A stretch of DNA of 64,000 bases from Panulirus ornatus (taxonomy: Eukaryota; Arthropoda; Malacostraca; Decapoda; Palinuridae), in assembly GCF_036320965.1 (NCBI RefSeq), contig NC_092257.1, positions 16,267,413 to 16,331,412 on the forward strand. Reading direction: 5' to 3'. Positions 1 to 10,852 of this stretch are shown here, in pieces. The position numbers were made by a program, and so were the translations under genes. Numbering within the stretch: the first letter of the stretch is position 1; the number at the start of each line of letters is the position of its first letter. A model generated the notes under the pieces. It made no database searches. It saw nothing but the letters and a program-made list of their open reading frames with translations, and was not told the origin of the DNA.

Positions 1-98
1 TCGCTCAGCCTTGCCTCAAGTCTCGTGTCTCGCCCAGGACCTGCGGTCGATTTGAAGAAAATGTTCGCGAAGTGCAAAATGTTGTTTGCGTATTTCAG

Positions 99-101
<3 letters not shown>

Positions 102-171
<70 letters not shown>

Positions 172-174
172 CTC

Positions 175-240
<66 letters not shown>
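102..240. repeat. CT microsatellite
   Basis: (CT)n with a short cctctacctc interruption at about 169-180. Confidence 0.95.
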
Positions 241-242
<2 letters not shown>

Positions 243-402
243 CCAGCGCACGCGCGCCGCTTATGATGAACATCAAGGCCACACCGTGGGATCGCAGTAA
301 CTGCGTTAATAACTGTAATTAATGAGATGACTTAGAGAGGAGGGATTTAATTAGCGAGATGATGCGTCTCTCTGATTACCAGACGGTCGTGGGAAATTAC
401 CT

Positions 403-404
<2 letters not shown>

Positions 405-433
<29 letters not shown>

Positions 434-457
434 CCGATCTATCTATCTATCTATCTA

Positions 458-518
<61 letters not shown>

Positions 519-540
519 AGAAATTCGGAGCATTAAGAAG

Positions 541-609
<69 letters not shown>
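405..609. repeat. Composite microsatellite: CTAT, AT, then GA
   Basis: (CTAT)n at about 405-462, (AT)n at 462-514, a 30-base unique spacer, then (GA)n at 545-609. Confidence 0.95.
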
Positions 610-611
<2 letters not shown>

Positions 612-984
612 TTTTGACATCATATTCAACTGTTAAATGTGAGTATTTTCTCTGATTCCCAGATGAATGATATATCTGAGCTGTCTGGCCACAACAGCTT
701 AGGGCATGAATGAGGGAACGAGATGGGAGATAAAGAAATTAGATTCTATTGATAATTGGCACATAGAATTAACTGATAAATTAGACATGATTCAAGTCTT
801 TAGATCAATTTGATGACGTCATTAACGACTGCTGTTCAGATAAGACGGGGTGATTAGAGCTATCAGAACAAGACTGTTTGAGAGGCTATATAAGGGAAGA
901 ACTGGAACAGTACTAGGGTCGTGGGTAATTGAAACTACGGGCGAAACTTCCTCGTTGGACTGATGATTTACGTACATTGATGCG

Positions 985-1880
985 AACACAGGACGCAGGG
1001 TCAGTGGCACATTCTCAAAATGGACTGAGGTTAAGATCGGTGTGCCGCAAGGTTCAGTCTTGGACCCACTGCTGTTCTTGGTGTATGTGAAGGAGTTGCC
1101 TGGGTGGTAAAATGGATTCGTCCCTGTGTTTGTGGATGATGCCGAGGTCGTGAGACGAAATGAAGAATGGAAAAAGATTTTACATCCGTTTACAGAAGGA
1201 GGGGAGATGTGGACACACTCCAAAGGTGGCCTCGTAAATGGCTGATGAGATTCACCTTAATAAAGTGTGAAGTAATGAGGATAAGACTCGGTGAAAGATG
1301 CCCCAAGTGCAGATGCTATCTAGCAGGGAATAAGCGACTGAAACTCATGTATGAGAGAGATCTAAGGAGGGTCGCCACTACGGCAAAGTCGTCGCCAGAG
1401 CCACACATCAGGAGAACACTGCAGAAATTAATCTGCTCTGCAGGCAGATATCAAAGTCATGTTCAACTATACGGATGAGGAAGTCTTTGGTGAGCTGTTT
1501 ACACAACCGTGTATCAAAACAGAGATTGGATCATGCATCTGCAGGCTGGCTGGTCTACATACCTAGAGGAAGGAAAGAGATATATATAATTGAGATAGTC
1601 CAGAGCAGAGCAACCAAGATAATGCATCTGGATTAAGAGATGTAAAGCTAATGTGACAGGTTGAGGGCTACACAAGCCGTCCACCAAGGAGGAGAGAAGA
1701 GTAAGGGGTGACCTGATGACAAGCTTTGAGTTCCTAATATCAACTGGATGACAATGTTGACAGTAAACAACTGTTTATGAGATGCAGTACCAGAGGTTAT
1801 GACCAGCAGCTGACTAACAGGAAGGTGTCAAGATGGATGGTAGAAATGTACAATTGTAGTTGTGAGGGTTGTGGATGGAT
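985..1880 (+). pseudogene. Decayed LINE reverse transcriptase fragment (CR1/jockey-like)
   Basis: Translation with frame changes gives RVSGTFSKWTEVKIGVPQGS followed by VLDPLLFLVY, then a stop, then FVPVFVDDAEVVRR. These are the classic GVPQGS..PLLF and F.DD motifs of a non-LTR retrotransposon reverse transcriptase. Further on, 1224-1440 reads KWLMRFTLIKCEVMRI and SPEPHIRRT, 1460-1500 reads YTDEEVFGELF, and near 1688 ERRVRGDLMTSFEFL, the usual C-terminal end of such enzymes. Stops and several frameshifts make it non-functional. The 5' part and an endonuclease domain are not seen. Confidence 0.75.
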
Positions 1881-2026
1881 GTTGTGATCTGAACAAAGAG
1901 ATTGTTAATGTCAGTAACTTACAAGGATTTGATAGCCTTCTTGATGGTGTAAGAAAATACACAAGAGATGGAGACCTCCGGAGTATAGAACTCCCTCTCT
2001 GTGATGCGAATATAACTAGATAATAA

Positions 2027-2034
2027 CAAACACA

Positions 2035-2113
<79 letters not shown>

Positions 2114-2120
2114 GCACACA
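2027..2120. repeat. CA microsatellite
   Basis: (CA)n with a few g and c interruptions toward the right end. Confidence 0.95.
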
Positions 2121-2258
2121 CGTAGCCACAAATACATGCAGATATTTCTATATTTACTTATCTCTGGTTATTCATTTATTCACTACCCAAATGTCATTTT
2201 CCACCGCTGGGGCGATGTTGGTCAGGTATGAATATGCAAATGGGTCACGGGTGAAGGA

Positions 2259-2261
<3 letters not shown>

Positions 2262-2328
<67 letters not shown>
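2262..2328. repeat. GT microsatellite
   Basis: Uninterrupted (TG)n. Confidence 0.95.
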
Positions 2329-2330
<2 letters not shown>

Positions 2331-2394
2331 GGAAAAGATTTCATATACAGTTCAGACTAAAGGTATATTTCCTGCGTGACCTAGTTTCCAGTGG

Positions 2395-2500
2395 AAGTTA
2401 CTGACAACGAGAGGAGATAAATGAAACACGATAAGTTCCCAAGTGCACTTTCGTGTAATAATCACATCATCAGGGGAGACACAAGAAAGAAATAGACCCA
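2395..2500 (+). mobile_element. Dispersed repeat shared in inverted orientation with 33290-33385
   Basis: It contains agttcccaagtgcactttcg and atcatcaggggagacacaag; the reverse complement of both is found at 33318-33377. No open frame is seen. Confidence 0.55.
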
Positions 2501-2752
2501 GAACGATTTTGAATGAGACGAAGACTGCTCGCAATGGCCACTTGAACATGGTCACGAAGACATGAAGAACAAGTGGCAAGTTACCATCTGACAAAAGCGT
2601 GATAAGTGTTATTGTAAGTGAGGCCTTGACATCACTTAAAGTCTTCTTAAGTTAGTGGAGTCCCATTCAAGTTAGCCTCATACTGACTTAGTCGAGTTAA
2701 GTTTATACAGCTTAACATTTTGTCTAAGATGGCAGTTGGGGAAAATCATTCT

Positions 2753-2755
<3 letters not shown>

Positions 2756-2825
<70 letters not shown>
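2756..2825. repeat. AT microsatellite
   Basis: Uninterrupted (AT)n. Confidence 0.95.
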
Positions 2826-2828
<3 letters not shown>

Positions 2829-3296
2829 CCGTACATGGCGTGGGTAAAACATGGCCATAAGGATGGAGAGGAAAAATAGGGTATGAAAGCGACTGAAATA
2901 ATATGACCAGAATCCTGTAGGTACGCGATGGGTCTAAATTCTAAAGGTAGAAATGTGTTGAGAAGCGACATGGAAGTAACGTGTACAGCCTCCCTCTCTT
3001 GAGGAAGAAGTGGGTGCCATAACGGTCCATCCTCGTGTGGCTGGTCTCCCTATAGAAACTATGGGAAGCAAAGCGCCAGGCACGAGTCAAGGACCCAGGC
3101 CTGTGTGACATAGATGTAGTGAAGACAACTTTCAAGAGTAAGGGGTCAAACTTAGACTCACAGAAGTTGGGACAGGACAACACCATCGCTGGGGACAGAG
3201 AGGAACGATTGGAAAATAGTGAAACGAAAGGTTGTTTTTGAACTGTTAAGGTACATTTTAGATTTTGGTTTCACAATTGTCTTGTCCAAGTTGTGT

Positions 3297-3395
3297 TTGC
3301 TAGTAATAATCATCTCCAAGTTCTGTGTTTGCTGGTAATAATCATCTCCAAGTTTTGTGTTTGCTAGTAATAATCATCTCCAAGTTTTGTGTTTC
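3297..3395. repeat. 32-bp tandem repeat, 3 units
   Basis: The unit is tgtgtttgctagtaataatc plus atctccaagttt. Confidence 0.85.
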
Positions 3396-3597
3396 CTGGT
3401 GTACCTTCTTCTCTTTACAATTAATTCACGTCGTTCCTCCACCTTCTTCCGTCACGATTTCGCTTGGAAAGATGAATTAAATTCTCAGCTTTCGTCTGCC
3501 TACTCCATCTTGGTGTGAATTCCCTCCTACCCTTCTTCCTTCCTTCCTTCCTTCCATCTGATCTGCTTTCACTCCTTCGTTTTCTCCTCTTCTTACG

Positions 3598-3734
<137 letters not shown>

Positions 3735-3824
3735 GTCACGCCTCTCCTCCAAACACTCCCTCCACATCCCTCCCACTCGCCAACATACCCTACCCTCTTC
3801 TCCCTCTCCAGCAGACACTTCTCT

Positions 3825-3929
<105 letters not shown>

Positions 3930-4094
3930 ACATCCGCAGTGATAACGACAAACTGCGGGTATTATTCACAGCACCACGGAGCGCTGTGGGGGGGGCAAGC
4001 CGCGGGCCCCCGGCTGCACGCGGTGGGAAATGCTTCGTAAGCAACCTTGCTTGCCTACATAAGGGAAATGCCTGATGATTGGATGGTGTTTAGC

Positions 4095-4280
4095 TGCGGC
4101 GGTGGTGGTGGGGGACTGTGGTGGGTGACTTTGGTGGTGGTGGTGGTGGAACTGTGGTGGTGGTGTGGTGGGTGACTTTGGTGGTGGTGGTGGTGGGAGA
4201 CGTTGGGGGTGGTGTGGTGGTGGTGGGAGACGTTGGGGGTGGTGGTGTGGTGGTGGGGGACCTTAGGGGGGGTGGTCTGG
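4095..4280. repeat. GGT-rich repeat with embedded longer unit
   Basis: A (GGT)n-rich tract with gtggtgggtgactttggtgg twice and gggagacgttgggggtggt twice. Low complexity. Confidence 0.85.
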
Positions 4281-4736
4281 CAGTTAGACTCACAAAAAGA
4301 TATGATAGAGAAGGTATAGAGGAGAGCAAATACGATGTTACCCTGAGATGAGAGACGTGAGTCTCACCCAGAGGTCAAAGGTCGTAAATGTGTCCACTGT
4401 GGAGAAGAAGGGGAATAAAGAAGACTCTATCACACCCTTCACGTTTCTCAACCCCAGTTTGACAATGTCGGTGTGTGATGAGTTGTGACATGAAATGAAG
4501 CAAGAAATCTGTTGCGGAGAAGACTCGGCGAAGTATTTCTATAGCGTGAGAATGATGGACGACTGACACGTACCGACCGATGAAGCTATAAATGTTGACA
4601 GCGGGTTTCTTTTCCCCCATGGTGGCCGAGACGGTATCGACAAGAGAACGCTACGTATAGATACGTATATATGTACGTATATATACGTATATGTATACCC
4701 CATTCCGAGCCATGTATCCATTTATCGACCAGTCTT

Positions 4737-5250
4737 GAGGGAAGAATGAACAAAAGAGAATGTTGAGTGGACTGTGTGTTCCTGGACTATCAGAAAGCAT
4801 TTGACGCTAGGCCACATAAGAGATTGGTCATGGACCTCATGGAGGATTGGCTACGGATCACATAGGGGATTATTGGTTATGGACCAGCATCACCAGCCAA
4901 GAATGATGACGGGGGATTCCATCCATGGATATCAAGTTACTCCTGCAGAAGAGGACTAATGATACGTGCCAGAGAAGCCAACTCGAAGTGGGATGGGGTT
5001 CCCCCAGTGGCGTACCGCAGGGCTGAGTCCTGGAACCATTGTTCTTCTTGATCTGTGGAAAACGCCTTGTCAGAGAGTCTGGTCTCGTCCCCAAATATCT
5101 GGTCCTCAGAATTAAGAGACCTGAGACACATGGAGAGGTTAGAGGCCTATGAATCTGCCCACCATAGAAGAGAGAAGAGTAAGGAATGACTCGATCACAA
5201 CCCTTAGATTTTCTAAGTTAGTTTGTCAATGTCACCAGTAAACAATTCTT
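4737..5250 (+). pseudogene. Decayed, internally deleted LINE reverse transcriptase fragment
   Basis: The frame at 4770-4860 reads FLDYQKAFDARPHKRLV, an LDFxKAFD..PH motif of LINE reverse transcriptases. At about 5005 SGVPQG is followed by a stop and VLEPLFFLI. Near 5170 the end-of-protein segment EERRVRNDSITTLRF appears, directly after the polymerase core, so the part carrying the catalytic DD and thumb has been deleted. It resembles the fragment at 985-1880 and is likely the same or a related family. Confidence 0.65.
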
Positions 5251-5416
5251 CGAGATATGGAAATATAAGGCAACAAGAGACCATAATTCATAAAGCAACA
5301 AGAGGCCATAATTCACGATTGATATTCACATGTTCATGTGAAGTGTCGTTGTTGTGAATGAATGATATACAATGAATGATGAATCCATGAAGGTGGACAT
5401 CATACAGAGAGAGACC

Positions 5417-5448
5417 AGGTCACAAGGACAGGTCAGGTCATATGACCT
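5417..5448. promoter_or_regulatory. Cluster of nuclear-receptor half-sites
   Basis: AGGTCA occurs at 5417-5422, 5430-5435 and 5435-5440, and TGACCT at 5443-5448. The last two form an inverted repeat with a 2-base gap, which differs from the usual 1-base gap of ecdysone-receptor sites. No gene is nearby, so a role is unproven. Confidence 0.25.
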
Positions 5449-5529
5449 GGTCTGACACCAGCCACAGGTGAGGCCATGTAGACATTAAAATTCAAAATAC
5501 CATAAATGAGAAAGCATTGGCTCTTACCC

Positions 5530-5530
<1 letters not shown>

Positions 5531-5587
<57 letters not shown>

Positions 5588-5592
5588 CACAC
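5531..5592. repeat. CA microsatellite
   Basis: (CA)n with cc and aa interruptions. Confidence 0.95.
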
Positions 5593-5744
5593 ACGACGAA
5601 ACAAAGTCACATACAAACGAGAACACAGGCAAGAACGGACCCAGAGACCATGATCTGTTCCATAATCTGGCAAATGGGTTCACAGAACCTGGGAAATCAC
5701 CTCCAGTGTTCTTTCCCAGCGAGGTCACATATACGCAGACGAGG

Positions 5745-5746
<2 letters not shown>

Positions 5747-5812
<66 letters not shown>

Positions 5813-5833
5813 ACACACACACACACACACACA
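5747..5833. repeat. CA microsatellite
   Basis: (CA)n with one g interruption. Confidence 0.95.
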
Positions 5834-5969
5834 CCCTCTCTCTCAGAACCAGGTCACTATCCCTGTCCAATACAGGATCTGTCCGTGTCAAAGCAGAGAG
5901 AAAGAAAATGGCAGACGGTTGGTTCGTCCCTCCACCCCCTTTTCTGTGCCCAAGTAGAAGCTGCTTCAC

Positions 5970-6045
5970 ACTCCTGGCGTGCATTATGCTCGAGACTCAA
6001 GCCCGCGGGTTCGAATCCAGGTCAAGGCGCGCTTCTCCTCTTCTT
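5970..6045 (+). mobile_element. tRNA-like / SINE-like segment (B box)
   Basis: A perfect B box ggttcgaatcc lies at 6008-6018, preceded by tggcgtgcattatgctcg, a poor A box. No complete cloverleaf can be drawn. Confidence 0.3.
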
Positions 6046-6128
6046 TGTCAGGTACGTGACCTGTATTGGCGCGAGTGGATCGAACTATACTCCTCTCGTG
6101 AAGCCAGGTCATCCTGACCTTGTTGGCT

Positions 6129-6337
<209 letters not shown>

Positions 6338-6484
6338 CGAAAGAACTTGCTTGTGAATACTTACGAGGAAATTTTATGCCAGAGGACAAGGTGAGCGCGT
6401 AGAACTCACCACAGTGAGTCTTGTGTGTGAGTTAGGTGTGGTTATCAAGTGTTAGGTGAGAGAGAGAGATGGAGAGATTGCATT

Positions 6485-6531
6485 TTTGTTGTGGACTGAA
6501 AAGCCAGCAGCCCTTACGTCTGGGTGAGGCA

Positions 6532-6585
<54 letters not shown>

Positions 6586-6716
6586 GGCAGCTACCTGGAC
6601 CTAAGAAGTGACACTTGACAGCCACTGAAGTGCTGGCTCACAGCTCGGCCGCCGCTCACCCTCCCGACACCCAGGCAGGTAGTACAGATAGTGTAGACCT
6701 CCCTGGTCGGTGGCTG

Positions 6717-6720
<4 letters not shown>
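6485..6720 (+). mobile_element. Dispersed repeat, copy 1
   Basis: The segments aaaagccagcagccc, cagctacctgg, gtgacacttgacagccac and gccgccgctcaccctccc are shared with 27645-27775. A GA microsatellite interrupts it at 6533-6582, and another follows it. No coding content is seen. Confidence 0.5.
6533..6582. repeat. GA microsatellite
   Basis: (GA)n inside a dispersed repeat. Confidence 0.95.

Positions 6721-6773
<53 letters not shown>
6719..6773. repeat. GA then CAGA microsatellite
   Basis: (GA)n followed by (CAGA)n. Confidence 0.95.
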
Positions 6774-6775
<2 letters not shown>

Positions 6776-6845
6776 AGGGCCTTTAGTAACTCCATTTTCT
6801 CATCTCTCTCCATTTTCTTCTTCTTCTTCTTTTGGTGATAAGTTT

Positions 6846-7515
6846 TACCAAATAATCACCACTGCTTCATAGACAAACAACACTGCTTCATACGCGGAGA
6901 ACACTGCTTCATAGACAAACAAGTCTGTTTCATACTTGAAGAACACTGCTTCATACACAAATAGCTCTGCTTCATACACAAAGAACATTCATTCCTATAC
7001 GAAGAACATTCATTCATACACGAAGAACATTTATTCAAACACGAAGAACACTGCTTCATACATAAATAACACTGCATCATATACACACATCATACACATA
7101 CATCACTACTTCCGTCATACACAAGGAACAATGCTTCACAACGCTGTTTCTTAAAAAAAAAAACTATACTGCTTCCAATCCAAACGTTACTACTACATAC
7201 GCAAAAGGCGTTGCATCGAACTCAAACAACACTGATTTGCACCCAAAGACCACTGTTTCGTATCCAAAAAATGCTACCTCATACCCAGGCTACATTGCAT
7301 CTTACCGAAACAACACTGCTTCGTACCCAAACAACACTGCTTCGTACCCAAACAATACTGTTTCATGCCCAAACAACACTTCTTTGTACCTAAACAACAC
7401 TGCTTCGTACCCAAACAACACTGCTTCGTACCCAAACAACACTGCTTCGTACCCAAACAACACTGCTTCGTACCCAAATAACACCATTTTCGTTCCTAAG
7501 CAACACCGCTTCCCA
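6846..7515. repeat. 21-bp minisatellite in two blocks
   Basis: Diverged units such as agaacattcattcatacac fill 6846-7110, and more regular units, cactgcttcgtacccaaaca plus one base, fill about 7211-7515. The middle is degenerate. One frame translates as repeats of SYPNNTA; this is a by-product of the 21-bp length. Confidence 0.85.
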
Positions 7516-7724
7516 TCCATAAATCATCTCTTATCCCTAAACATCACGGCTTCAAAACCACCCCCAAAAAAGAATCACTGTTTCAGACTAGAGCGTCGCT
7601 GTTTCGGGACACCAACACCCTCCACATATGCTTCCTAGAACGGCCTGATATCTACCTCAACCCACCTAGGAAGAAAGAAAAAAAATAGGATAAAAAGGTC
7701 CCATTTTCTCTGAAGCCTTTGCAC

Positions 7725-7935
7725 ACCTTTCCCTCCTTCCACTCCCTCCCTCTCCATACCCCTCCTCCCTCTCCTCCATACCCCTCCTCCCTCCCTCCCT
7801 CCCTCCCTACCCTCCTCCTCCCCTCTTCCACAATGCCTCCCTGCTCTTGCGCTTCCCCTCCCCCCCTCCGCAGCTCCCCTCTCCCTCCCTCTCCACCCAG
7901 ATACTGCCGAATCACCATCCCCTACGAACCCCCCA

Positions 7936-7971
<36 letters not shown>

Positions 7972-7975
7972 CAGA
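7725..7975. repeat. Polypyrimidine tract ending in a CA microsatellite
   Basis: CCT/TCC-rich strand asymmetry over about 180 bases, then (CA)n at 7935-7970. Confidence 0.85.
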
Positions 7976-8156
7976 ATTAAATGACGAAATCTATCTTTCT
8001 CTCTAGAAGATGAACACGAGCGAATCAGATGGTAAATACAGGTATCATTGAGGGGTTCGCATGCCACGGAAATTTGTATCCAGGATGATTGTCCAAGAGA
8101 GTCTGGCTAAATCAATACTGCATGCGCTTTGTGTGGGAGAGGGCGAAGGCGGGGAG

Positions 8157-8170
8157 AGAGGGAGAGAGAG

Positions 8171-8213
<43 letters not shown>

Positions 8214-8309
8214 GAAAGAGAGAATGAGAGAGAGAGAGAGCAGACAAAGGCTCACACACAGGCGGATACAATTAGATATATGCGAAAGACTGTCTCGCAC
8301 AAGGGAGAG

Positions 8310-8381
<72 letters not shown>

Positions 8382-8480
8382 GACAGACAGACTGGCAGAC
8401 AGACTGACAGAGACAGAGAGACATAGACTCAGCGACAAGACGGTTATGAGACATACAAACAAGAGAGAAAGAGAGAGAGA
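8157..8480. repeat. GA microsatellites with CAGA/CAGACAGA runs
   Basis: (GA)n at 8157-8250, 8304-8368 and 8465-8480, with cagacagacag tracts between. Confidence 0.95.
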
Positions 8481-8670
8481 CATTAGACAGACGCAGAAGT
8501 TTAAGACAGAAGGCAAGAGAGACAGAAGCAGTGGTAAAGGTGGGAGACAGAGAGAGAGAGAAAAAAGAAACTGTTTATGAAGCTGGCACTTATGTAGATA
8601 GACAGGCAGATGAACTGTGATTGATATAGACAGAAATATAAACTGGGTTAAAATACACACAACGAGATAT

Positions 8671-8673
<3 letters not shown>

Positions 8674-8740
<67 letters not shown>

Positions 8741-8791
8741 GTAAAAGAAAGGATAGGAGAGACAGAACTCAAGAGGTAAGAACAAAGACAC

Positions 8792-8859
<68 letters not shown>

Positions 8860-8888
8860 GGTTGGAGGCAGCCCTATAACTCTCTCTC

Positions 8889-8965
<77 letters not shown>
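8674..8965. repeat. Two GA blocks facing a CT block
   Basis: (GA)n at 8674-8736 and 8796-8856, then (CT)n at 8880-8965. The second and third can pair as a hairpin across a 23-base spacer. Confidence 0.95.
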
Positions 8966-8969
<4 letters not shown>

Positions 8970-9014
8970 AAACCACCAACTTTAATTATCATTAACTAGA
9001 ACACGGGCTCTCAA

Positions 9015-10398
9015 GGCGACGGTCAGGGGAGTCACCTGGTAGTGAGGAGAGTCACCTGGCAGTCAGGAGAGTCACCTGGTAGTCAGGAGAGTCACCTGGC
9101 AGTCAGGGGAGTCACCTGGTAGTCAGGAGAGTCACCTGGCAGTCAGGAGAGTCACCTAGGTAGTCAGGAGAGTCACCTGGTAGTCAGGAGAGTCACCTGG
9201 TAGTCAGGAGAGTCACCTGGCAGTCAGGAGAGTCACCTGGTAGTCAGGAGAGTCACCTGGTAGTCAGGAGAGTCACCTGGTAGTCAGGAGAGTCACCTGG
9301 CAGTGAGGAGAGTCACCTGGCAGTCATGGGAGTCACCTGGTAGTCAGGAGAGTCACCTGGCAGTGAGGAGAGTCACCTGGCAGTCATGGGAGTCACCTGG
9401 TAGTCAGGAGAGTCACCTGGCAGTCAGGGGAGTCACCTGGTAGTCAGGAGAGTCACCTGGTAGTCAGGAGAGTCACCTGGTAGTCAGGAGAGTCACCTGG
9501 CAGTGAGGAGAGTCACCTGGTAGTCAGGAGAGTCACCTGGCAGTCAGGGGAGTCACCTGGTAGTCAGGAGAGTCGCCTGGTAGTCAGGAGAGTCACCTGG
9601 TAAACAGGAGAGTCACCTGGTAGTCAGGAGAGTCACCTGGCAGTCATGGGAGTCACCTGGTAGTCAGGAGAGTCACCTGGTAGTGAGGAGAGTCACCTGG
9701 TAGTCAGGAGAGTCACCTGGTAGTCAGGGGAGTCACCTGGTAGTGAGGAGAGTCACCTGGCAGTCAGGAGAGTCACCTGGCAGTCATGGGAGTCACCTGG
9801 TAGTCAGGAGAGTCACCTGGCAGTCAGGAGAGTCACCTGGTAGTGAGGAGAGTCACCTGGTAGTCAGGAGAGTCACCTGGTAGTCAGGAGAGTCACCTGG
9901 TAGTCAAGAGAGTCACCTGGCAGTCAGGGAAGTCACTTGGTAGTCAGGAGAGTCACCTGGTAGTCAGGAGAGTCACCTGGTAGTGAGGAGAGTCACCTGG
10001 CAGTCAGGAGAGTCACCTGGTAGTCAGGAGAGTCACCTGGTAGTCAGGGGAGTCACCTGGTAGTCAGGAGAGTCACCTGGCAGTCAGGGGAGTCACCTGG
10101 TATTCAGGAGAGTCACCTGGTAGTCAGGAGAGTCACCTGGCAGTCAGGAGAGTCACCTGGTAGTCAGGAGAGTCACCTGGTAGTCAGGAGAGTCACCTGG
10201 TAGTCAGGAGAGTCACCTGGTAGTGAGGAGAGTCACCTGGTAGTCAGGAGAGTCACCTGGTAGTCAGGAGAGTCACCTGGCAGTCAGGGGAGTCACCTGG
10301 TAGTCAGGAGAGTCACCTGGCAGTCAGGAGAGTCACCTGGTAGTCAGGAGAGTCACCTGGTAGTCAGGGGAGTCACCTGGCAGTCAGGGGAGTCACCT
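9015..10398. repeat. 20-bp minisatellite, about 69 units
   Basis: The unit is agtcaggagagtcacctggt with a few recurring variants (c/t at the last base, gtgagg, catggg, caggggag). From about 9160 to 10398 there is no insertion or deletion at all: the repeat stays in a strict 20-base register. One extra base occurs near 9150. Each unit contains CACCTG, an E-box. A 60-bp three-unit block at 9301 is repeated at 9361. Confidence 0.95.
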
Positions 10399-10441
10399 AA
10401 GCCTCACGTCTGCCCGGATCGGAGTCAAATTACTCGTCTGA

Positions 10442-10444
<3 letters not shown>

Positions 10445-10530
<86 letters not shown>

Positions 10531-10612
10531 ACCTACCTACCTCTCTATCTACCTACCTACCTACCTACCCCTCTATCTATCTATCTATCTATCTGCCTAT
10601 CTATCTATCTCT
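10445..10612. repeat. CT microsatellite followed by CTAC and CTAT
   Basis: (CT)n at 10445-10527, then (CTAC)n and (CTAT)n. Confidence 0.95.
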
Positions 10613-10852
10613 CGTTCCGTTCACCTACACTAGAATCAAACCCAGGCCCAGCCAACAGGTCTCTAGAAACCGGCATAGAAAAAGAAAACGCACTGACATT
10701 TGCTGGTAATTCGCATCTTGAAGTGGCATTTGTCTTTAGGAACTAGTTTGAGTTGAGTTAAGCGTTCTGGGTGGAACTAAGATAACTGGAGGTTGAAACC
10801 ATAATACAGAGGGGAAGGAGGTTTTTAAGGGGTAGAGAACCAATATTTAGGG
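10613..10852. other. Unique stretch between two repeat arrays
   Basis: Nothing recognisable is seen on either strand. Confidence 0.4.

Noticed and set aside
16..655. Open frames made of Ser-Leu, Arg-Glu or Tyr-Ile dipeptides
   Set aside because: They are translations of CT/GA/AT microsatellites. The same applies to every such frame in the window (for example 3515-4075, 8061-8660, 20587-21021, 55149-55331).
822..1223. A 133-codon minus-strand frame
   Set aside because: It is the antisense shadow of the LINE reverse transcriptase on the + strand.
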